Part shown: piece after piece, positions 1 to 10,684 of the stretch
Position numbering within the stretch: the stretch's first letter is position 1
Layout of the letters: every line of letters begins with the position of its first letter
NCBI RefSeq assembly: GCF_003344535.1
Contig: NZ_QPKS01000016.1
Coordinates: 1 to 43,006 of the forward strand
DNA length: 43,006 nucleotides
Direction of reading: 5' to 3'
DNA from: Exiguobacterium flavidum
Lineage (GTDB): Bacteria; Bacillota; Bacilli; Exiguobacteriales; Exiguobacteriaceae
Program-made: the position numbers and the translations under genes
Notes under the pieces: model-generated
What the model was told of the DNA's origin: nothing
Databases searched by the model: none
Seen by the model: the letters and a program-made list of their open reading frames with translations, nothing else

Positions 1-75
1 GTTTGTGTATCCCGTAGGATACGTTTCTGCCTCATCGTTCAGTTTTCAAAGTTCGTCGTGTCGTTTTCAGCGACT
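1..75 (-). other. rRNA operon leader (start of an rrn transcript leaving the window)
   Basis: On the minus strand this stretch follows two promoters and contains CTTTGAAAACTGAAC, at about 37-51, a sequence typical of Bacillales rRNA leaders and spacers with boxA-like antitermination elements. A small inverted repeat (GTATCC, loop CGTA, GGATAC) lies at 7-22. In Bacillus subtilis lysS is also followed by rRNA operons, so an rrn operon beginning just outside the left edge is the likeliest reading. The 16S gene itself is not in the window. Confidence 0.7.
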
Positions 76-80
76 TTAAT

Positions 81-110
81 ATCTTACCAAGTTATCAACA
101 CGATTGTCAA
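81..110 (-). promoter_or_regulatory. rrn promoter P2
   Basis: On the minus strand TTGACA (105-110) is followed after 18 nt by TAAGAT (81-86), and transcription would start near base 74 and run into the rRNA leader. The consensus -35 fits a strong housekeeping sigma promoter. Confidence 0.7.
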
Positions 111-164
111 CAACTTTTAAGAGATATTTTTTTGTGTGTCACAACCATTTGCGGCACAAGAAGT

Positions 165-193
165 AATATACCATGCCCTTATCCATACCACAA
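165..193 (-). promoter_or_regulatory. candidate rrn promoter P1
   Basis: On the minus strand TTGTGG (188-193) and TATATT (165-170) are separated by 17 nt, about 84 nt upstream of the second promoter. Tandem promoters are usual for rRNA operons. The -35 is weaker than that of P2. The rest of the gene-free stretch 1-320 holds only the lysS terminator and AT-rich sequence. Confidence 0.45.
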
Positions 194-274
194 GCATTTT
201 ATTAGAAAAACATTTTCAACTTTCATTCGTGACCTTATTACTCCTTCTCCCTTTCCATTAATAGTTGGCTTATC

Positions 275-306
275 AAAAAAGAACCACTCCCTAAAATAGA
301 AGTGGT
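275..306 (-). terminator. lysS terminator
   Basis: The minus strand can form an 8-bp stem (ACCACTTC with GGAGTGGT, one U-G pair) with an 8-nt loop, followed by TCTTTTTT. It lies 15 nt past the lysS stop codon. Confidence 0.8.
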
Positions 307-320
307 CCTGAAGCAATCCT

Positions 321-1835
<1,515 letters not shown>

Positions 1836-1867
1836 TCAACGGAGGTTTTCCGTCATTGCTATCACTC

Positions 1868-1893
1868 AAAAAGCTGTCGGCATGACCGACAGC
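1868..1893 (-). terminator. dusB / folate operon terminator
   Basis: Perfect 8-bp stem GCTGTCGG / CCGACAGC with a 5-nt loop, followed on the minus strand by TTTTT. It ends the pab-fol-dusB unit. Confidence 0.8.
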
Positions 1894-1961
1894 CTGCGAA
1901 TCATTTTCGCTTTACTACAATGAAAATAGCGTAACACAAATCATTCGTATCGACTACTGCC

Positions 1962-2963
1962 TTACACAGGGGTCTCGTCAAGCATCTCCAGCTGTTCAAC
2001 ATAGTCGTATAGGAGGGAAGCAAGCTCGTCACGCTTCTCGATATCGAAGATCCGTTTGCGGACTTGGCCGTTTCCTTTCAAACCCTTCAAATACCACGCC
2101 GCGTGATTGCGCATTTCCCTCACCGCGACCGTCTCGCTCTTCAAATCGATCAGACGATCCGTGTGCAGCATACAGATGTCTATTTTCTCGCGAGGAGTCG
2201 GCTCTTCAGCAAGCGTCCCCGTCTCGAGGTACTGGATCGTCTGATAGAGCATCCATGGATTCCCGAGTGCGGCCCGACCGATCATGACACCGTCGACACC
2301 ATGTTCGTCGAGCATCCGCTTCGCGTCCTGAGGAGTTTTGATATCCCCGTTCCCGATGATCGGGATGTTCGCCGCCCGTTTTGCTTCACCGATGATGTCC
2401 CAGTTCGCGACACCTTCATATTGCTGGGCACGCGTCCGGCCATGGATCGCGATGGCTTTCGCACCGCCCGCCTCAGCCGCCTTGACGTTGTCTACGCAGA
2501 AGATGTGCTTGCTGTCCCAGCCGGTTCTCATCTTTACGGTGACAGGCTTTTCGACGGCATTTGATACCGCATGGACCATCTCATACACCTTATCCGGATC
2601 AAGAAGCCATTTCGCCCCTGCTTCACATTTCGTGACCTTCGGGACCGGACAGCCCATGTTGATGTCGATGATGTCCGCGTTCGTATTGGCGTCGACGTAT
2701 TGCGCCGCTTTGACGAGCGTTTCCTTCGAGCCGCCGAAGATTTGGAGACTGAGCGGTTTTTCCCGTTCATCGACGTAAAGCATCTGCAGCGTCCTCTCAT
2801 TTTCATACAGAATCCCTTTGTCACTGACCATCTCCGCACAGACGAGCCCTGCCCCGAATTCTTTTGCGATCAAACGAAACGCGGGGTTGCAGACACCGGC
2901 CATGGGTGCGAGGATGACGCGGTTGTTCAGTTCCACGTCTCCGATTTTAAAGCCAGCCATCAT
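1962..2963 (-). CDS. dusB: tRNA-dihydrouridine synthase
   Basis: FMN enzyme that reduces uridines in the D-loop of tRNA. The TIM-barrel signatures are in order: ILAPMAGVCNPAFR near residue 18, CAEMVSDKGI near 42, DINMGCPVPKVTKCEAGAKW near 100 with the catalytic Cys in MGCP, VKMRTGWD, AIHGRTRAQQYEG, PIIGNGDI and IGRAALGNPWML. Length, about 333 aa, is normal. The start is one of GTG 2966, ATG 2963 or ATG 2960; the AAGGA ribosome-binding site suits either ATG. It overlaps or abuts folK, so it is translated with the folate operon; the small gene yazB that lies between them in B. subtilis is missing here. Confidence 0.95.
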   Translation of the reverse strand: MMAGFKIGDVELNNRVILAPMAGVCNPAFRLIAKEFGAGLVCAEMVSDKGILYENERTLQMLYVDEREKPLSLQIFGGSKETLVKAAQYVDANTNADIIDINMGCPVPKVTKCEAGAKWLLDPDKVYEMVHAVSNAVEKPVTVKMRTGWDSKHIFCVDNVKAAEAGGAKAIAIHGRTRAQQYEGVANWDIIGEAKRAANIPIIGNGDIKTPQDAKRMLDEHGVDGVMIGRAALGNPWMLYQTIQYLETGTLAEEPTPREKIDICMLHTDRLIDLKSETVAVREMRNHAAWYLKGLKGNGQVRKRIFDIEKRDELASLLYDYVEQLEMLDETPV

Positions 2964-3481
2964 CACTCTTCCTTTCTCTCCATCAAATCCGAGGGAATGC
3001 GCACGACGTCCGCGCGTTCCTTTTTTGGCAGGCGATGCAACAATTCTCCGATCGTCGCCCCCTGCTTCTCCATATAGTAGTCCGCCGCGAGCTCCGCAAG
3101 CGGTACGAGCACGAAAGCACGCTCATGCATCCGCGGATGCGGAACGGAAAGTCCTTCTGAATGTATATCATCAGTATTGTAAAGCAGGATGTCAAGGTCG
3201 AGTGTCCGCGGTCCGTTCTTGATTACACGCTTACGCCCTTCCTTTAATTCGATTTCCTGGAGCAGGGCGAGCAGTTCCTCCGCAGCCATAGTGGTCTCGA
3301 CTCTCGCCGCCATGTTGTAGAAAGAATCCTGGTCCAAGTATCCGACCGGTGCCGTTTCATAGATTGACGATATTTCGATTTTTCCGATGTCCGGATTTTC
3401 GCGGAGAGCAGAAAGCGCAGTTTCAAGGTGTACTTTCCTGTCCCCGATGTTCGACCCGAGCGCGATGTAGACGATGTTCAT
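2963..3481 (-). CDS. folK: 2-amino-4-hydroxy-6-hydroxymethyldihydropteridine pyrophosphokinase
   Basis: Transfers pyrophosphate from ATP to 6-hydroxymethyl-7,8-dihydropterin, making the substrate for FolP. HPPK signatures are visible: YIALGSNIGDRKVHLETAL at the N-terminus, the central GPRTLDLDILLYN motif and PHPRMHERAFVLVPL. At 172 aa the length is normal. The ATG overlaps the folB stop codon (ATGA, 4 nt), so translation is coupled. It is the sixth gene of the seven-gene folate operon. Confidence 0.96.
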   Translation of the reverse strand: MNIVYIALGSNIGDRKVHLETALSALRENPDIGKIEISSIYETAPVGYLDQDSFYNMAARVETTMAAEELLALLQEIELKEGRKRVIKNGPRTLDLDILLYNTDDIHSEGLSVPHPRMHERAFVLVPLAELAADYYMEKQGATIGELLHRLPKKERADVVRIPSDLMERKEE

Positions 3482-3849
3482 CGGGCGGCCTCCCGCGTCC
3501 GGTGAATCTCGATTGCGACATGGTCATAATGCCCGGCGATCGGGGGATCCGGCTTGATCACCTTCACCCGCACCTCTTCGATTTTCGAATCCGTCTTGAA
3601 TACCGCTTCCGCGATCCGGTGAGCGAGCGTCTCGACAAGCTGGACCGCCTCTCCTTCGACGATCATCTTCGTCTTTTCATAAAGTGCCGCGTAATTGACG
3701 CTTTCGTTCAGATCATCCCGTTCCCCGGCCTCCCTCAGATCAAGACCGACTGAGAGGTCGACATTGAATCGTTGTCCAAGCTTCGTTTCCTCGGGAAAGA
3801 CGCCATGATAACCATAGAAACGCATTCCAGATACATGAATCTGATCCAT
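3478..3849 (-). CDS. folB: Dihydroneopterin aldolase
   Basis: Cleaves dihydroneopterin to 6-hydroxymethyldihydropterin and glycolaldehyde. The 123-aa protein begins MDQIHVSGMRFYGYHGVF, with the conserved Glu of FPEE and, near the C-terminus, the Lys of VKVIKPDPP. The reading frame stays open upstream to 3942, but that part overlaps folP and resembles nothing; the ATG at 3849 has GGGAGGAGG 6-8 nt upstream, inside the last folP codons. A second in-frame ATG at 3855 overlaps the folP stop. Confidence 0.95.
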   Translation of the reverse strand: MDQIHVSGMRFYGYHGVFPEETKLGQRFNVDLSVGLDLREAGERDDLNESVNYAALYEKTKMIVEGEAVQLVETLAHRIAEAVFKTDSKIEEVRVKVIKPDPPIAGHYDHVAIEIHRTREAAR

Positions 3850-3851
3850 CC

Positions 3852-4643
3852 TCATTCCTCCTCCCGCAGTTTCGCAGAGCGCATCGCATCCATCATCAAT
3901 GCTGCCCTCTTTACTTCGCGCACATCGTGGACGCGCATCCATTCACATCCGTGCACGATTCCCTGACAGACGGTCGCGATCGTACCTTCGAGCCGCTCAG
4001 CAGCAGGAAGTCCAAGCGTCAACCCGATCAGCGACTTGCGCGACGTGCCAAGGAGGACCGGGTAACCGAACGATGTCACCACTTCAAGATGTTTCATCAA
4101 ATAGAGATTTTCCTCATGCGTCTTCTCAAAACCGATTCCCGGATCGAGCCAGATGTTCGACTCCCGAACGCCCGCTTGCTTTGCGATTGCAATCGATTCA
4201 GCAAGGTCCGCCCTCACCTCGGCAAGGAAGTCCTCGCCATGAGGTTTCTCCCGATTATGCATCAAGATGAGCGGTACATCGTAACGGGCCGCGACGAGCG
4301 CCATCGACCTGTCTCCCCATTTCGACCCCCAAACGTCATTGAGTACGTCTGCACCTGCCAGAATGGCAGCTTCCGCCACCTCCGGCTTGTACGTGTCGAC
4401 AGAGAGCGGAATGCTGATTTCCTTCTTCAGTCGTCTGATGACCGGGACGATCCGTTCGATCTCTTCTTCAGCCGTCACGAACTCAGCCCCCGGCCGAGTC
4501 GATTCCCCGCCGATGTCGATCATGTCCGCACCTTCTTCGACGAGCTTCTTCGCGTGGGCCACAGCCGCTTCCACATCGACGTATCTCCCTCCGTCCGAGA
4601 ACGAATCCGGCGTCACGTTCAAGATTCCCATGATCTTCGTCAT
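3852..4643 (-). CDS. folP: Dihydropteroate synthase
   Basis: Joins p-aminobenzoate to hydroxymethyldihydropterin pyrophosphate; the family is the target of sulfonamides. All signatures of the 263-aa TIM barrel are present: ILNVTPDSFSDGG at residue 7, DIGGESTRPGA near 42, SVDTYKPEVAEAAILAGAD, NDVWG, LILMHNR, DPGIGFEKTHEENL and GTSRKSLIG. The start ATG overlaps the pabC stop (ATGA). It lies between the p-aminobenzoate genes and folB/folK, so the operon brings both branches of folate synthesis together. Confidence 0.97.
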   Translation of the reverse strand: MTKIMGILNVTPDSFSDGGRYVDVEAAVAHAKKLVEEGADMIDIGGESTRPGAEFVTAEEEIERIVPVIRRLKKEISIPLSVDTYKPEVAEAAILAGADVLNDVWGSKWGDRSMALVAARYDVPLILMHNREKPHGEDFLAEVRADLAESIAIAKQAGVRESNIWLDPGIGFEKTHEENLYLMKHLEVVTSFGYPVLLGTSRKSLIGLTLGLPAAERLEGTIATVCQGIVHGCEWMRVHDVREVKRAALMMDAMRSAKLREEE

Positions 4644-5476
4644 ACGCGTTCCCTCCTCGACAGGCTGCTCGAAATCTCTTTATCGAAAAGCTTGCGAAGC
4701 GCCCGGTAGCCTTCCCCTTTCGTTCCCGGGAAAGGTCTCCCGTCAAGCGACGAGACTGCGACGGCTTCCTGGATCGAATTCGTGTAGATGATCTCGTCCG
4801 CATCCAAGAGCTGAGGCAACAGCGCAAGACGCTCCTCGACCTGGATACGCGCCATGATGAACTGACGCGTGATCCCGTTAAGCGCCCCGGTGCTGAGCGG
4901 CGGTGTGAACCACTTGTTTCCCGTACGCCAGAAAACGTTCGACGTGATGCCTTCGCAGACGAATCCGTCACTCGTCAAGAATAGTCCCTCCGCCGATGAA
5001 TCGAACAGTTGCCGTTTCGCGACGAGGTTGTTCATGTAGTGATGGGACTTCAGGCGGTATGTCGTCTCAGGACCGCTCCGAGGCAAACGCACCGTCTCCA
5101 TCGGACGTTCGACTTCTGTCCGCTCCCGAGTATCCTTCACGAAAAAAATCACCTCTGGCTCGAGGTATGCAGCCGTCGACAGACCGATTTCGCGTGGTCC
5201 GGCCGAGACGTTGAGGCGGAAGTAGAGGTTCGGTCCGTTCAATTCCGTCAATGCGTCGAGCGCCGCCCGCAATTCTTCGCGGCTGTACGGAAGTGTGATG
5301 CCGAGCGCCGCACAGCTGATCTGCAACCGTTCGATATGATCGTCGAACAGGAACGGATGACCGTCATACGTGCGGAACGTCTCGAACAAGCCCATTCCAT
5401 AGAGATAGCCATGGTCAAACGGGGAGATGCGCAACTCTTGTTCTTCGATGATCTTTCCATTATGCCAAAGGTGCAT
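4640..5476 (-). CDS. pabC: 4-amino-4-deoxychorismate lyase
   Basis: PLP enzyme of fold type IV that releases pyruvate from aminodeoxychorismate to give p-aminobenzoate. The 278-aa protein shows HLWHNGKI at the N-terminus, [13 protein letters not shown] near residue 21, and LKSHHYMNN, whose Lys143 is the expected Schiff-base lysine. GALNGITRQ follows in the C-terminal half. D-amino acid and branched-chain aminotransferases share this fold, but position between pabA and folP settles the assignment. The start lies 17 nt inside pabA with GGAG 10 nt upstream. Confidence 0.93.
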   Translation of the reverse strand: MHLWHNGKIIEEQELRISPFDHGYLYGMGLFETFRTYDGHPFLFDDHIERLQISCAALGITLPYSREELRAALDALTELNGPNLYFRLNVSAGPREIGLSTAAYLEPEVIFFVKDTRERTEVERPMETVRLPRSGPETTYRLKSHHYMNNLVAKRQLFDSSAEGLFLTSDGFVCEGITSNVFWRTGNKWFTPPLSTGALNGITRQFIMARIQVEERLALLPQLLDADEIIYTNSIQEAVAVSSLDGRPFPGTKGEGYRALRKLFDKEISSSLSRRERV

Positions 5477-6041
5477 ATCGATTCAACTCCAAGAAATTTT
5501 TTAACATTTGTTTGCCGTCCCGCGTCAAGATGGCTTCCGGATGGAACTGGACGCCGTGAACCGGAAGATCCCGGTGGGCGAAAGCCATGATCTCGCCGCC
5601 AGCTTCAGCGGTCACCCGCAGAACGTCCGGGCATGTCTCCCGTTCGACGACAAGCGAATGATAGCGCGTGACCGGAGTCGACTGCTCAATCCCTTCGAAC
5701 ATCCCGCTCCCGTCATGCTGCAGGAGTGAGACTTTGCCGTGCATCAATTCCTTTGCCCGAACGACGCGTCCGCCAAACGCCTGTCCAATCGCCTGGTGTC
5801 CGAGGCAAACGCCGAGGATCGGAATTGTCCCTGCGAAATGACGGATCGCCGCCAGACTGATCCCCGCCTCGTCCGGCGTGCAAGGTCCGGGAGAGATGAC
5901 AAGATAATCCGGACCGAGTGCCTCGATCTCATCGATCGTGATGGCGTCATTCCGCCGCACGATGATCTGCTCGCCCAGCTCTCCGAAGTACTGGACGAGG
6001 TTATACGTGAAAGAATCATAGTTATCAATCAGTAAAATCAT
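5460..6041 (-). CDS. pabA: Aminodeoxychorismate synthase, glutamine amidotransferase subunit
   Basis: Supplies ammonia from glutamine to PabB. It is a class I amidotransferase of 193 aa: [20 protein letters not shown] at the N-terminus, the oxyanion segment [11 protein letters not shown], the nucleophile Cys79 in GVCLGHQ and the catalytic His167/Glu169 in FHPE. The ATG at 6041 overlaps the pabB stop; the open frame upstream to 6074 is pabB sequence. In B. subtilis the same protein also serves anthranilate synthase; no trp genes are in this window, so that double role is possible here but not shown. Confidence 0.95.
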   Translation of the reverse strand: MILLIDNYDSFTYNLVQYFGELGEQIIVRRNDAITIDEIEALGPDYLVISPGPCTPDEAGISLAAIRHFAGTIPILGVCLGHQAIGQAFGGRVVRAKELMHGKVSLLQHDGSGMFEGIEQSTPVTRYHSLVVERETCPDVLRVTAEAGGEIMAFAHRDLPVHGVQFHPEAILTRDGKQMLKNFLELNRYAPLA

Positions 6042-7438
6042 CGCTGTCCCTCCGCTGTCTTTTTGGCGACCCAAAGCGCTTCCGCCTTTTTTAGTGATTC
6101 CTCATATTCCGCTTCCGACGACGAATCGATGACGACACCTGCCCCTGCCTGGATATGCGCCATACCGTCCTTGGCGACGAGGGTGCGGATCAGGATGTTG
6201 AAATTGATGTCGTCTGCCCAACTGATGAACCCGAGCGATCCGGTGTAGATCCCGCGTCTGACCGGCTCCAGCTCATCGACGATCTCCATCGTCCGGATTT
6301 TCGGAGCTCCCGTGATCGTACCACCAGGGAACATCGCAGCAAGAATCCGGCTTCCGGAGATGCCGCTTGCCGCCTTGCTTCTTACATTCGAGACGATATG
6401 CTGAACGTGCGAATATTTCTCGATCACCATCAATTCATCGACATGGACCGTTCCATAGGCGCTGACACGACCGAGGTCGTTCCGCTCGAGGTCGACGAGC
6501 ATCACGTGTTCCGCCCGCTCCTTCTCATTGTCGAGAAGCGTCTTCGCGAGCGCGAGGTCTTCCGCTTCATCCTTCCCGCGTGGTCTTGTCCCGGCGATCG
6601 GGCGTGTCGACAGCTCTTCGCCGGTCTTCTCGATGAGCAACTCAGGTGAGGCCGAGACGAGCGTCAATGCCTCATCTGAGAAGTACCCCATGTAAGGAGA
6701 CGGGTTCAACTGGCGCAACACATCATAGACATGACTCGGACTCGCAGCGAGCCGTTCACTTTGGCGTACAGCCAAATTGACTTGGAAGACATCCCCTGCC
6801 GCGATGTACTCCTTGATCGCGTCAGCCGCTTCGACGAATTCCTCCTTCGAAAGGGAACGCGTCCGTCCCGCCTCATTTGCACCCGCCTTGAATTCAGCCG
6901 GTTTCGCTTGTTTCTTCCACGAAGATGCCTCCTCGGAAAGGACGGCTTCCGCCTCTTCTCGGGTCGGCCTGCTTACCGCGACATATAGCTTTTCTTCCAC
7001 TGCGTCGAACACCGCAACCTCGTCGAACCAATAAAAGGAGAGTTCAGGTGTCAGGAGGTCGTCCTCCGCCTTCTCCGGCAAACGCTCGAGATAACGGACT
7101 GCATCATAGCTCACATATCCGATGAGACCACCGAAAAAAGGCGGCATCCCGACAGGCCGTTCTGCGGCATTCCGCTTACGGACGGATTCGAGGACGTCAA
7201 ACGGATGCTCGGCTGTCCATTCCGACATGCCGTCCTCGATGATCGTCGTCACGCCGTCCTTCGTCCTTACACTTCCGACAGGACGGACCCCGGCCATCGT
7301 GTAGCGCCCGATCCGGCCGCTCTCGAGCCAAGCATGACCTGTCTTGTCGCTCGTCCGTTCCACATATCGACGATAGAATTGCTCCTTCGTCCATTCAAAT
7401 GATGTATATACCGTCTCCCGCACCGTTCCATCCCCCAT
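6038..7438 (-). CDS. pabB: Aminodeoxychorismate synthase, component I
   Basis: Aminates chorismate to 4-amino-4-deoxychorismate, the first step to p-aminobenzoate. The 466-aa protein has the N-terminal Trp-binding-like fold ([11 protein letters not shown] near residue 40) and the chorismate-binding domain (about 195-455) with [12 protein letters not shown] at 280, [20 protein letters not shown] and [17 protein letters not shown]. The motif is PIAGT, as in TrpE, not the PIKGT of E. coli PabB; the neighbours argue for PabB. ATG 7438 has no clear ribosome-binding site, whereas GTG 7423 has GGGGG 8 nt upstream and suits the predicted transcription start near 7450, so the true start may be 7423. 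Confidence 0.93.
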   Translation of the reverse strand: MGDGTVRETVYTSFEWTKEQFYRRYVERTSDKTGHAWLESGRIGRYTMAGVRPVGSVRTKDGVTTIIEDGMSEWTAEHPFDVLESVRKRNAAERPVGMPPFFGGLIGYVSYDAVRYLERLPEKAEDDLLTPELSFYWFDEVAVFDAVEEKLYVAVSRPTREEAEAVLSEEASSWKKQAKPAEFKAGANEAGRTRSLSKEEFVEAADAIKEYIAAGDVFQVNLAVRQSERLAASPSHVYDVLRQLNPSPYMGYFSDEALTLVSASPELLIEKTGEELSTRPIAGTRPRGKDEAEDLALAKTLLDNEKERAEHVMLVDLERNDLGRVSAYGTVHVDELMVIEKYSHVQHIVSNVRSKAASGISGSRILAAMFPGGTITGAPKIRTMEIVDELEPVRRGIYTGSLGFISWADDINFNILIRTLVAKDGMAHIQAGAGVVIDSSSEAEYEESLKKAEALWVAKKTAEGQR

Positions 7439-7456
7439 TTTTCACAATCTGCCTTT

Positions 7457-7462
7457 ATTATA
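7457..7462 (-). promoter_or_regulatory. candidate folate operon promoter (-10)
   Basis: A perfect TATAAT on the minus strand lies 3 nt past the U-tract of the cysK terminator and about 20-35 nt upstream of pabB. No good -35 is visible; at 17 nt spacing the site falls inside the terminator stem (CTTCCG). Confidence 0.4.
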
Positions 7463-7465
7463 CGC

Positions 7466-7505
7466 AAAAAAAAGACGCCCGGAAGCCTGTTAGCTTCAGA
7501 GCGTC
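7466..7505 (-). terminator. cysK terminator
   Basis: Minus-strand hairpin with outer stem GACGC/GCGTC and inner stem GAAGC/GCTTC, followed by eight T. It begins 7 nt past the cysK stop. Confidence 0.85.
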
Positions 7506-7511
7506 CCGAAT

Positions 7512-8459
<948 letters not shown>

Positions 8460-8499
8460 GACAATTCCTCCTCGAATGAAATTCTTAATTCCAAGTTAA

Positions 8500-8517
8500 C
8501 CGATAGCTTATTATCGG
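8500..8517. repeat. inverted repeat at the cysK -10 region
   Basis: CCGATA, 6-nt spacer, TATCGG: a perfect 6-bp inverted repeat that overlaps the -10 hexamer of the cysK promoter. It could be an operator or a short RNA hairpin at the 5' end; no regulator can be named from sequence alone. Confidence 0.4.
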
Positions 8518-8539
8518 CAGATTGGATGAAATCTGTCAA
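8510..8539 (-). promoter_or_regulatory. cysK promoter
   Basis: TTGACA (8534-8539) and GATAAT (8510-8515) with 18 nt between them on the minus strand. The -35 abuts the stop codon of the small gene upstream. The leader of about 45 nt contains CTTGGAATTAAG, which resembles part of the CymR box that controls sulfur genes in Bacillus; that link is weak. Confidence 0.65.
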
Positions 8540-8847
8540 TCAAAGCGCTTGACTTCCGGTTTTTTCCCATCATTCGTCTGGCGATCCACTTCCGCTTGAA
8601 TCAACTCATCGAGCGTCCGTTCCGCATCTTCCTGCTTCATCTTCTTGTAGACGTCCGCCCGGGTGATGTCGGTCTTTCCGACTTTTGCCATGACATCCTC
8701 AAGCGACCCGCCGATACTCTCCTGGACGACCCGCGGAGCGTCCGTCTTCGGAAGCGCCCCGTAGAACGCGAAGGCACCCGTCGCGAAGTTCGTCAGGAGA
8801 AGGATGAAAATGAGCATCCAAAGATACTTCGGTTGTACATTTCCCAT
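8536..8847 (-). CDS. Small membrane-anchored protein, probable truncated YacD/PrsA-like foldase
   Basis: A 103-aa protein with one N-terminal hydrophobic segment (about residues 9-29, LWMLIFILLLTNFATGAFAF) and a soluble part predicted to lie outside the membrane. Residues 52-95 (VMAKVGKTDITRADVYKKM... TLDELIQAEV) resemble the SurA/PrsA N-terminal helical segment. In B. subtilis the slot between hslO and cysK holds yacD, a PrsA-like peptidyl-prolyl isomerase of about 300 aa; here the rotamase domain and C-terminal helices are missing. It has GAGGG 7 nt before the ATG and starts 12 nt after hslO, so it is probably expressed. It has no lipobox Cys. Function is unknown; chaperone-like binding without isomerase activity is a guess. 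Confidence 0.7.
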   Translation of the reverse strand: MGNVQPKYLWMLIFILLLTNFATGAFAFYGALPKTDAPRVVQESIGGSLEDVMAKVGKTDITRADVYKKMKQEDAERTLDELIQAEVDRQTNDGKKPEVKRFD

Positions 8848-8859
8848 TTAAGCGCCCTC

Positions 8860-9786
8860 TTATGCTTTCTCGAGCGATTTTTCACGGAGTTCACGCAATT
8901 CATCGACACTGTACTGATAATGTTCCGAACAGAAATGACAAACCGCCTCCGCTCCTCCATCCTCATCGATCATGTCCTGGATTTCGTCCGGTCCGAGCGC
9001 GACGATTGCCGTCGCGAGCTTTTCGCGGCTGCACGTGCACTGGAACTTCACAGGGATGCGGTCAAGAACTTCGAGCGTGTCGCCGAGGATCAGCTCAAGC
9101 ATCTCCTCCGGTGTCTTCTCTTCGCCAATCAGCATCGAGATCGGCTTAAGCGCCGCGACGCGTTGCTCAAGCAATGCGATCGTCTCTTCCGTCGCATCCG
9201 GCATCAACTGGACGATCAATCCGCCAGCAGCGATGATCGACTCATCCTCCGGATAGACGAGGACACCTGCTCCGACGACGGACGGCACTTGCTCCGAGAC
9301 GGCGAAGTAGTAAGTAAAATCTTCACTGATCTCACCCGTCTGGATTGGTGACTGGCCGCCGATGAAGTCACGGAGTCCCATGTCCTTGATGACAGACAGG
9401 TTTCCGCGGCCGACCGCTTCGCCGACCTTCAGTTTCGTGTGCCCGTCAGCGTTGACGAAGCTGCTCGACTCGACGCGCGGATGGCTGACATACCCGCGAA
9501 CGTGGCCGGACGTATCGGAGTCGACGATGATCTTCCCGATCGGACCGTCCCCCTCTACTTTCAACGTCACCTTCGTCTCACCTTTTTGCATGACACCCAT
9601 CATCGAGCCGATCGTCAGCGTGCGCCCGAGAGCCGCCGAGACGACAGGCGTCGTCTGATGACGCAGCTGCGCTTCATAGACCGTCTTCGTCGAGCGGATC
9701 GCAAACGCACGGACTTGTCCGTCAAAACCGAGTGCGCGGACGAGATAGTCGTCCTTCAATTGGGATAATAATTCTTCTCTATTCAT
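8860..9786 (-). CDS. hslO: Hsp33 redox-regulated chaperone
   Basis: Cytoplasmic holdase switched on by oxidation. The 308-aa protein ends in the zinc redox switch: Cys250-x-Cys252 and Cys283-x2-Cys286 (CTC and CHFC), the normal CxC...CxxC arrangement. The N-terminal part carries DDYLVRALGFDGQVRAF and GRTLTIGSMMG, and GGQSPIQTGEISEDFTYYFAVSEQ appears split in the middle of the fold. It lies 16 nt downstream of coaX with GAGGTG before the ATG, so coaX, hslO and the small membrane protein probably form one unit. Confidence 0.96.
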   Translation of the reverse strand: MNREELLSQLKDDYLVRALGFDGQVRAFAIRSTKTVYEAQLRHQTTPVVSAALGRTLTIGSMMGVMQKGETKVTLKVEGDGPIGKIIVDSDTSGHVRGYVSHPRVESSSFVNADGHTKLKVGEAVGRGNLSVIKDMGLRDFIGGQSPIQTGEISEDFTYYFAVSEQVPSVVGAGVLVYPEDESIIAAGGLIVQLMPDATEETIALLEQRVAALKPISMLIGEEKTPEEMLELILGDTLEVLDRIPVKFQCTCSREKLATAIVALGPDEIQDMIDEDGGAEAVCHFCSEHYQYSVDELRELREKSLEKA

Positions 9787-9802
9787 GTTTATCTACACCT
9801 CT

Positions 9803-10564
9803 TCATTTATTTCTTTCATAGATGATCCGGAGACCATCGAGCGTCAGGAACGAGTCGACGACATCGATCGAATCGGCTTCTTCACTGATCAGACGGGCGA
9901 GCCCTCCAGTCGCGATGACCTTCGCCTCTCCCATTTCCGCCTTCATCCGTGCGACGAGACCATCGACCTGCGCGACATAGCCGAAGTACGTCCCCGACTG
10001 CATCGCATGGATCGTGTTACGGCCGATCGTCGACTGCGGCTTCGCGATCTCGATCCGCGGAAGCTTCGCCGCCTTGTTATAGAGAGCTTCCGTTGAAACC
10101 ATCACACCGGGCGAGATGATGCCGCCGTAGTAGCGCTTCTCGGAATCGATATAACAGTAGGTCGTCGCCGTCCCGAAATCGACGATGATGAGCGGACCGT
10201 CATATTTGACGGTAGCCGCGACGGCATTGACGATCCGGTCAGCGCCGACTTCCTTCGGATTGTCGACTTTCAAATCGAGTCCCGTCTTGATCCCTGGGCC
10301 GATTACGAAAGGTTTTTTCCCGAAGTAGCGATGGCACATGTTCTCAAGCGGGAAGACGACAGGAGGTACGACCGATGATAGCACGATTCCCTCAATCTTC
10401 TCCACGTCAAGCTCCGCGTCCCGGAAAAGCGCCTTGACGAGCATGCCGTACTCGTCCGTCGTCCGGTTCCGGTCCGTCGCGATGCGCCAGTGATGAGCGA
10501 GAGTCTTTCCTTCATATACACCTAAGACGATATTCGTGTTCCCGACATCAATTACTAAAATCAT
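9803..10564 (-). CDS. coaX: Type III pantothenate kinase
   Basis: Phosphorylates pantothenate in the first step of CoA synthesis, using an ASKHA-type fold with no similarity to CoaA. The 253-aa protein begins [19 protein letters not shown] (phosphate-binding DVGNTN at 6-11), then shows [20 protein letters not shown] and [11 protein letters not shown]. The frame is open upstream to 10633, but ATG 10564 has GGGGGACC in front and fits the family N-terminus. Between ftsH and hslO, as in Bacillus. Confidence 0.96.
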   Translation of the reverse strand: MILVIDVGNTNIVLGVYEGKTLAHHWRIATDRNRTTDEYGMLVKALFRDAELDVEKIEGIVLSSVVPPVVFPLENMCHRYFGKKPFVIGPGIKTGLDLKVDNPKEVGADRIVNAVAATVKYDGPLIIVDFGTATTYCYIDSEKRYYGGIISPGVMVSTEALYNKAAKLPRIEIAKPQSTIGRNTIHAMQSGTYFGYVAQVDGLVARMKAEMGEAKVIATGGLARLISEEADSIDVVDSFLTLDGLRIIYERNK

Positions 10565-10600
10565 GACTGGTCCCCCACTTTTCTGTAACGATACGTGCTG

Positions 10601-10609
10601 ATTATACCA
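10601..10609 (-). promoter_or_regulatory. coaX promoter (extended -10)
   Basis: TGGTATAAT on the minus strand is a perfect extended -10 about 37 nt upstream of the coaX start. The -35 at 17 nt (TAGGAC) is poor, as is common with extended -10 promoters. It lies downstream of the ftsH terminator. Confidence 0.55.
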
Positions 10610-10647
10610 CGCACTGCAGGGACGTCCTATCATGGCGCTCGGACATG

Positions 10648-10678
10648 AAAAAACGCGCCAAGGAGATCCTTGGCACGC
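10648..10678 (-). terminator. ftsH terminator
   Basis: A long hairpin (CGTGCCAAGGA with TCCTTGGCGCG, one wobble pair) followed by TTTTTT on the minus strand. It starts 6 nt past the ftsH stop. Confidence 0.85.
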
Positions 10679-10684
10679 CTTGTA

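Noticed and set aside
3850-3942. N-terminal extension of FolB (31 extra residues)
   Set aside because: The extension overlaps folP in another frame, lacks conservation, and the downstream ATG has a strong ribosome-binding site.
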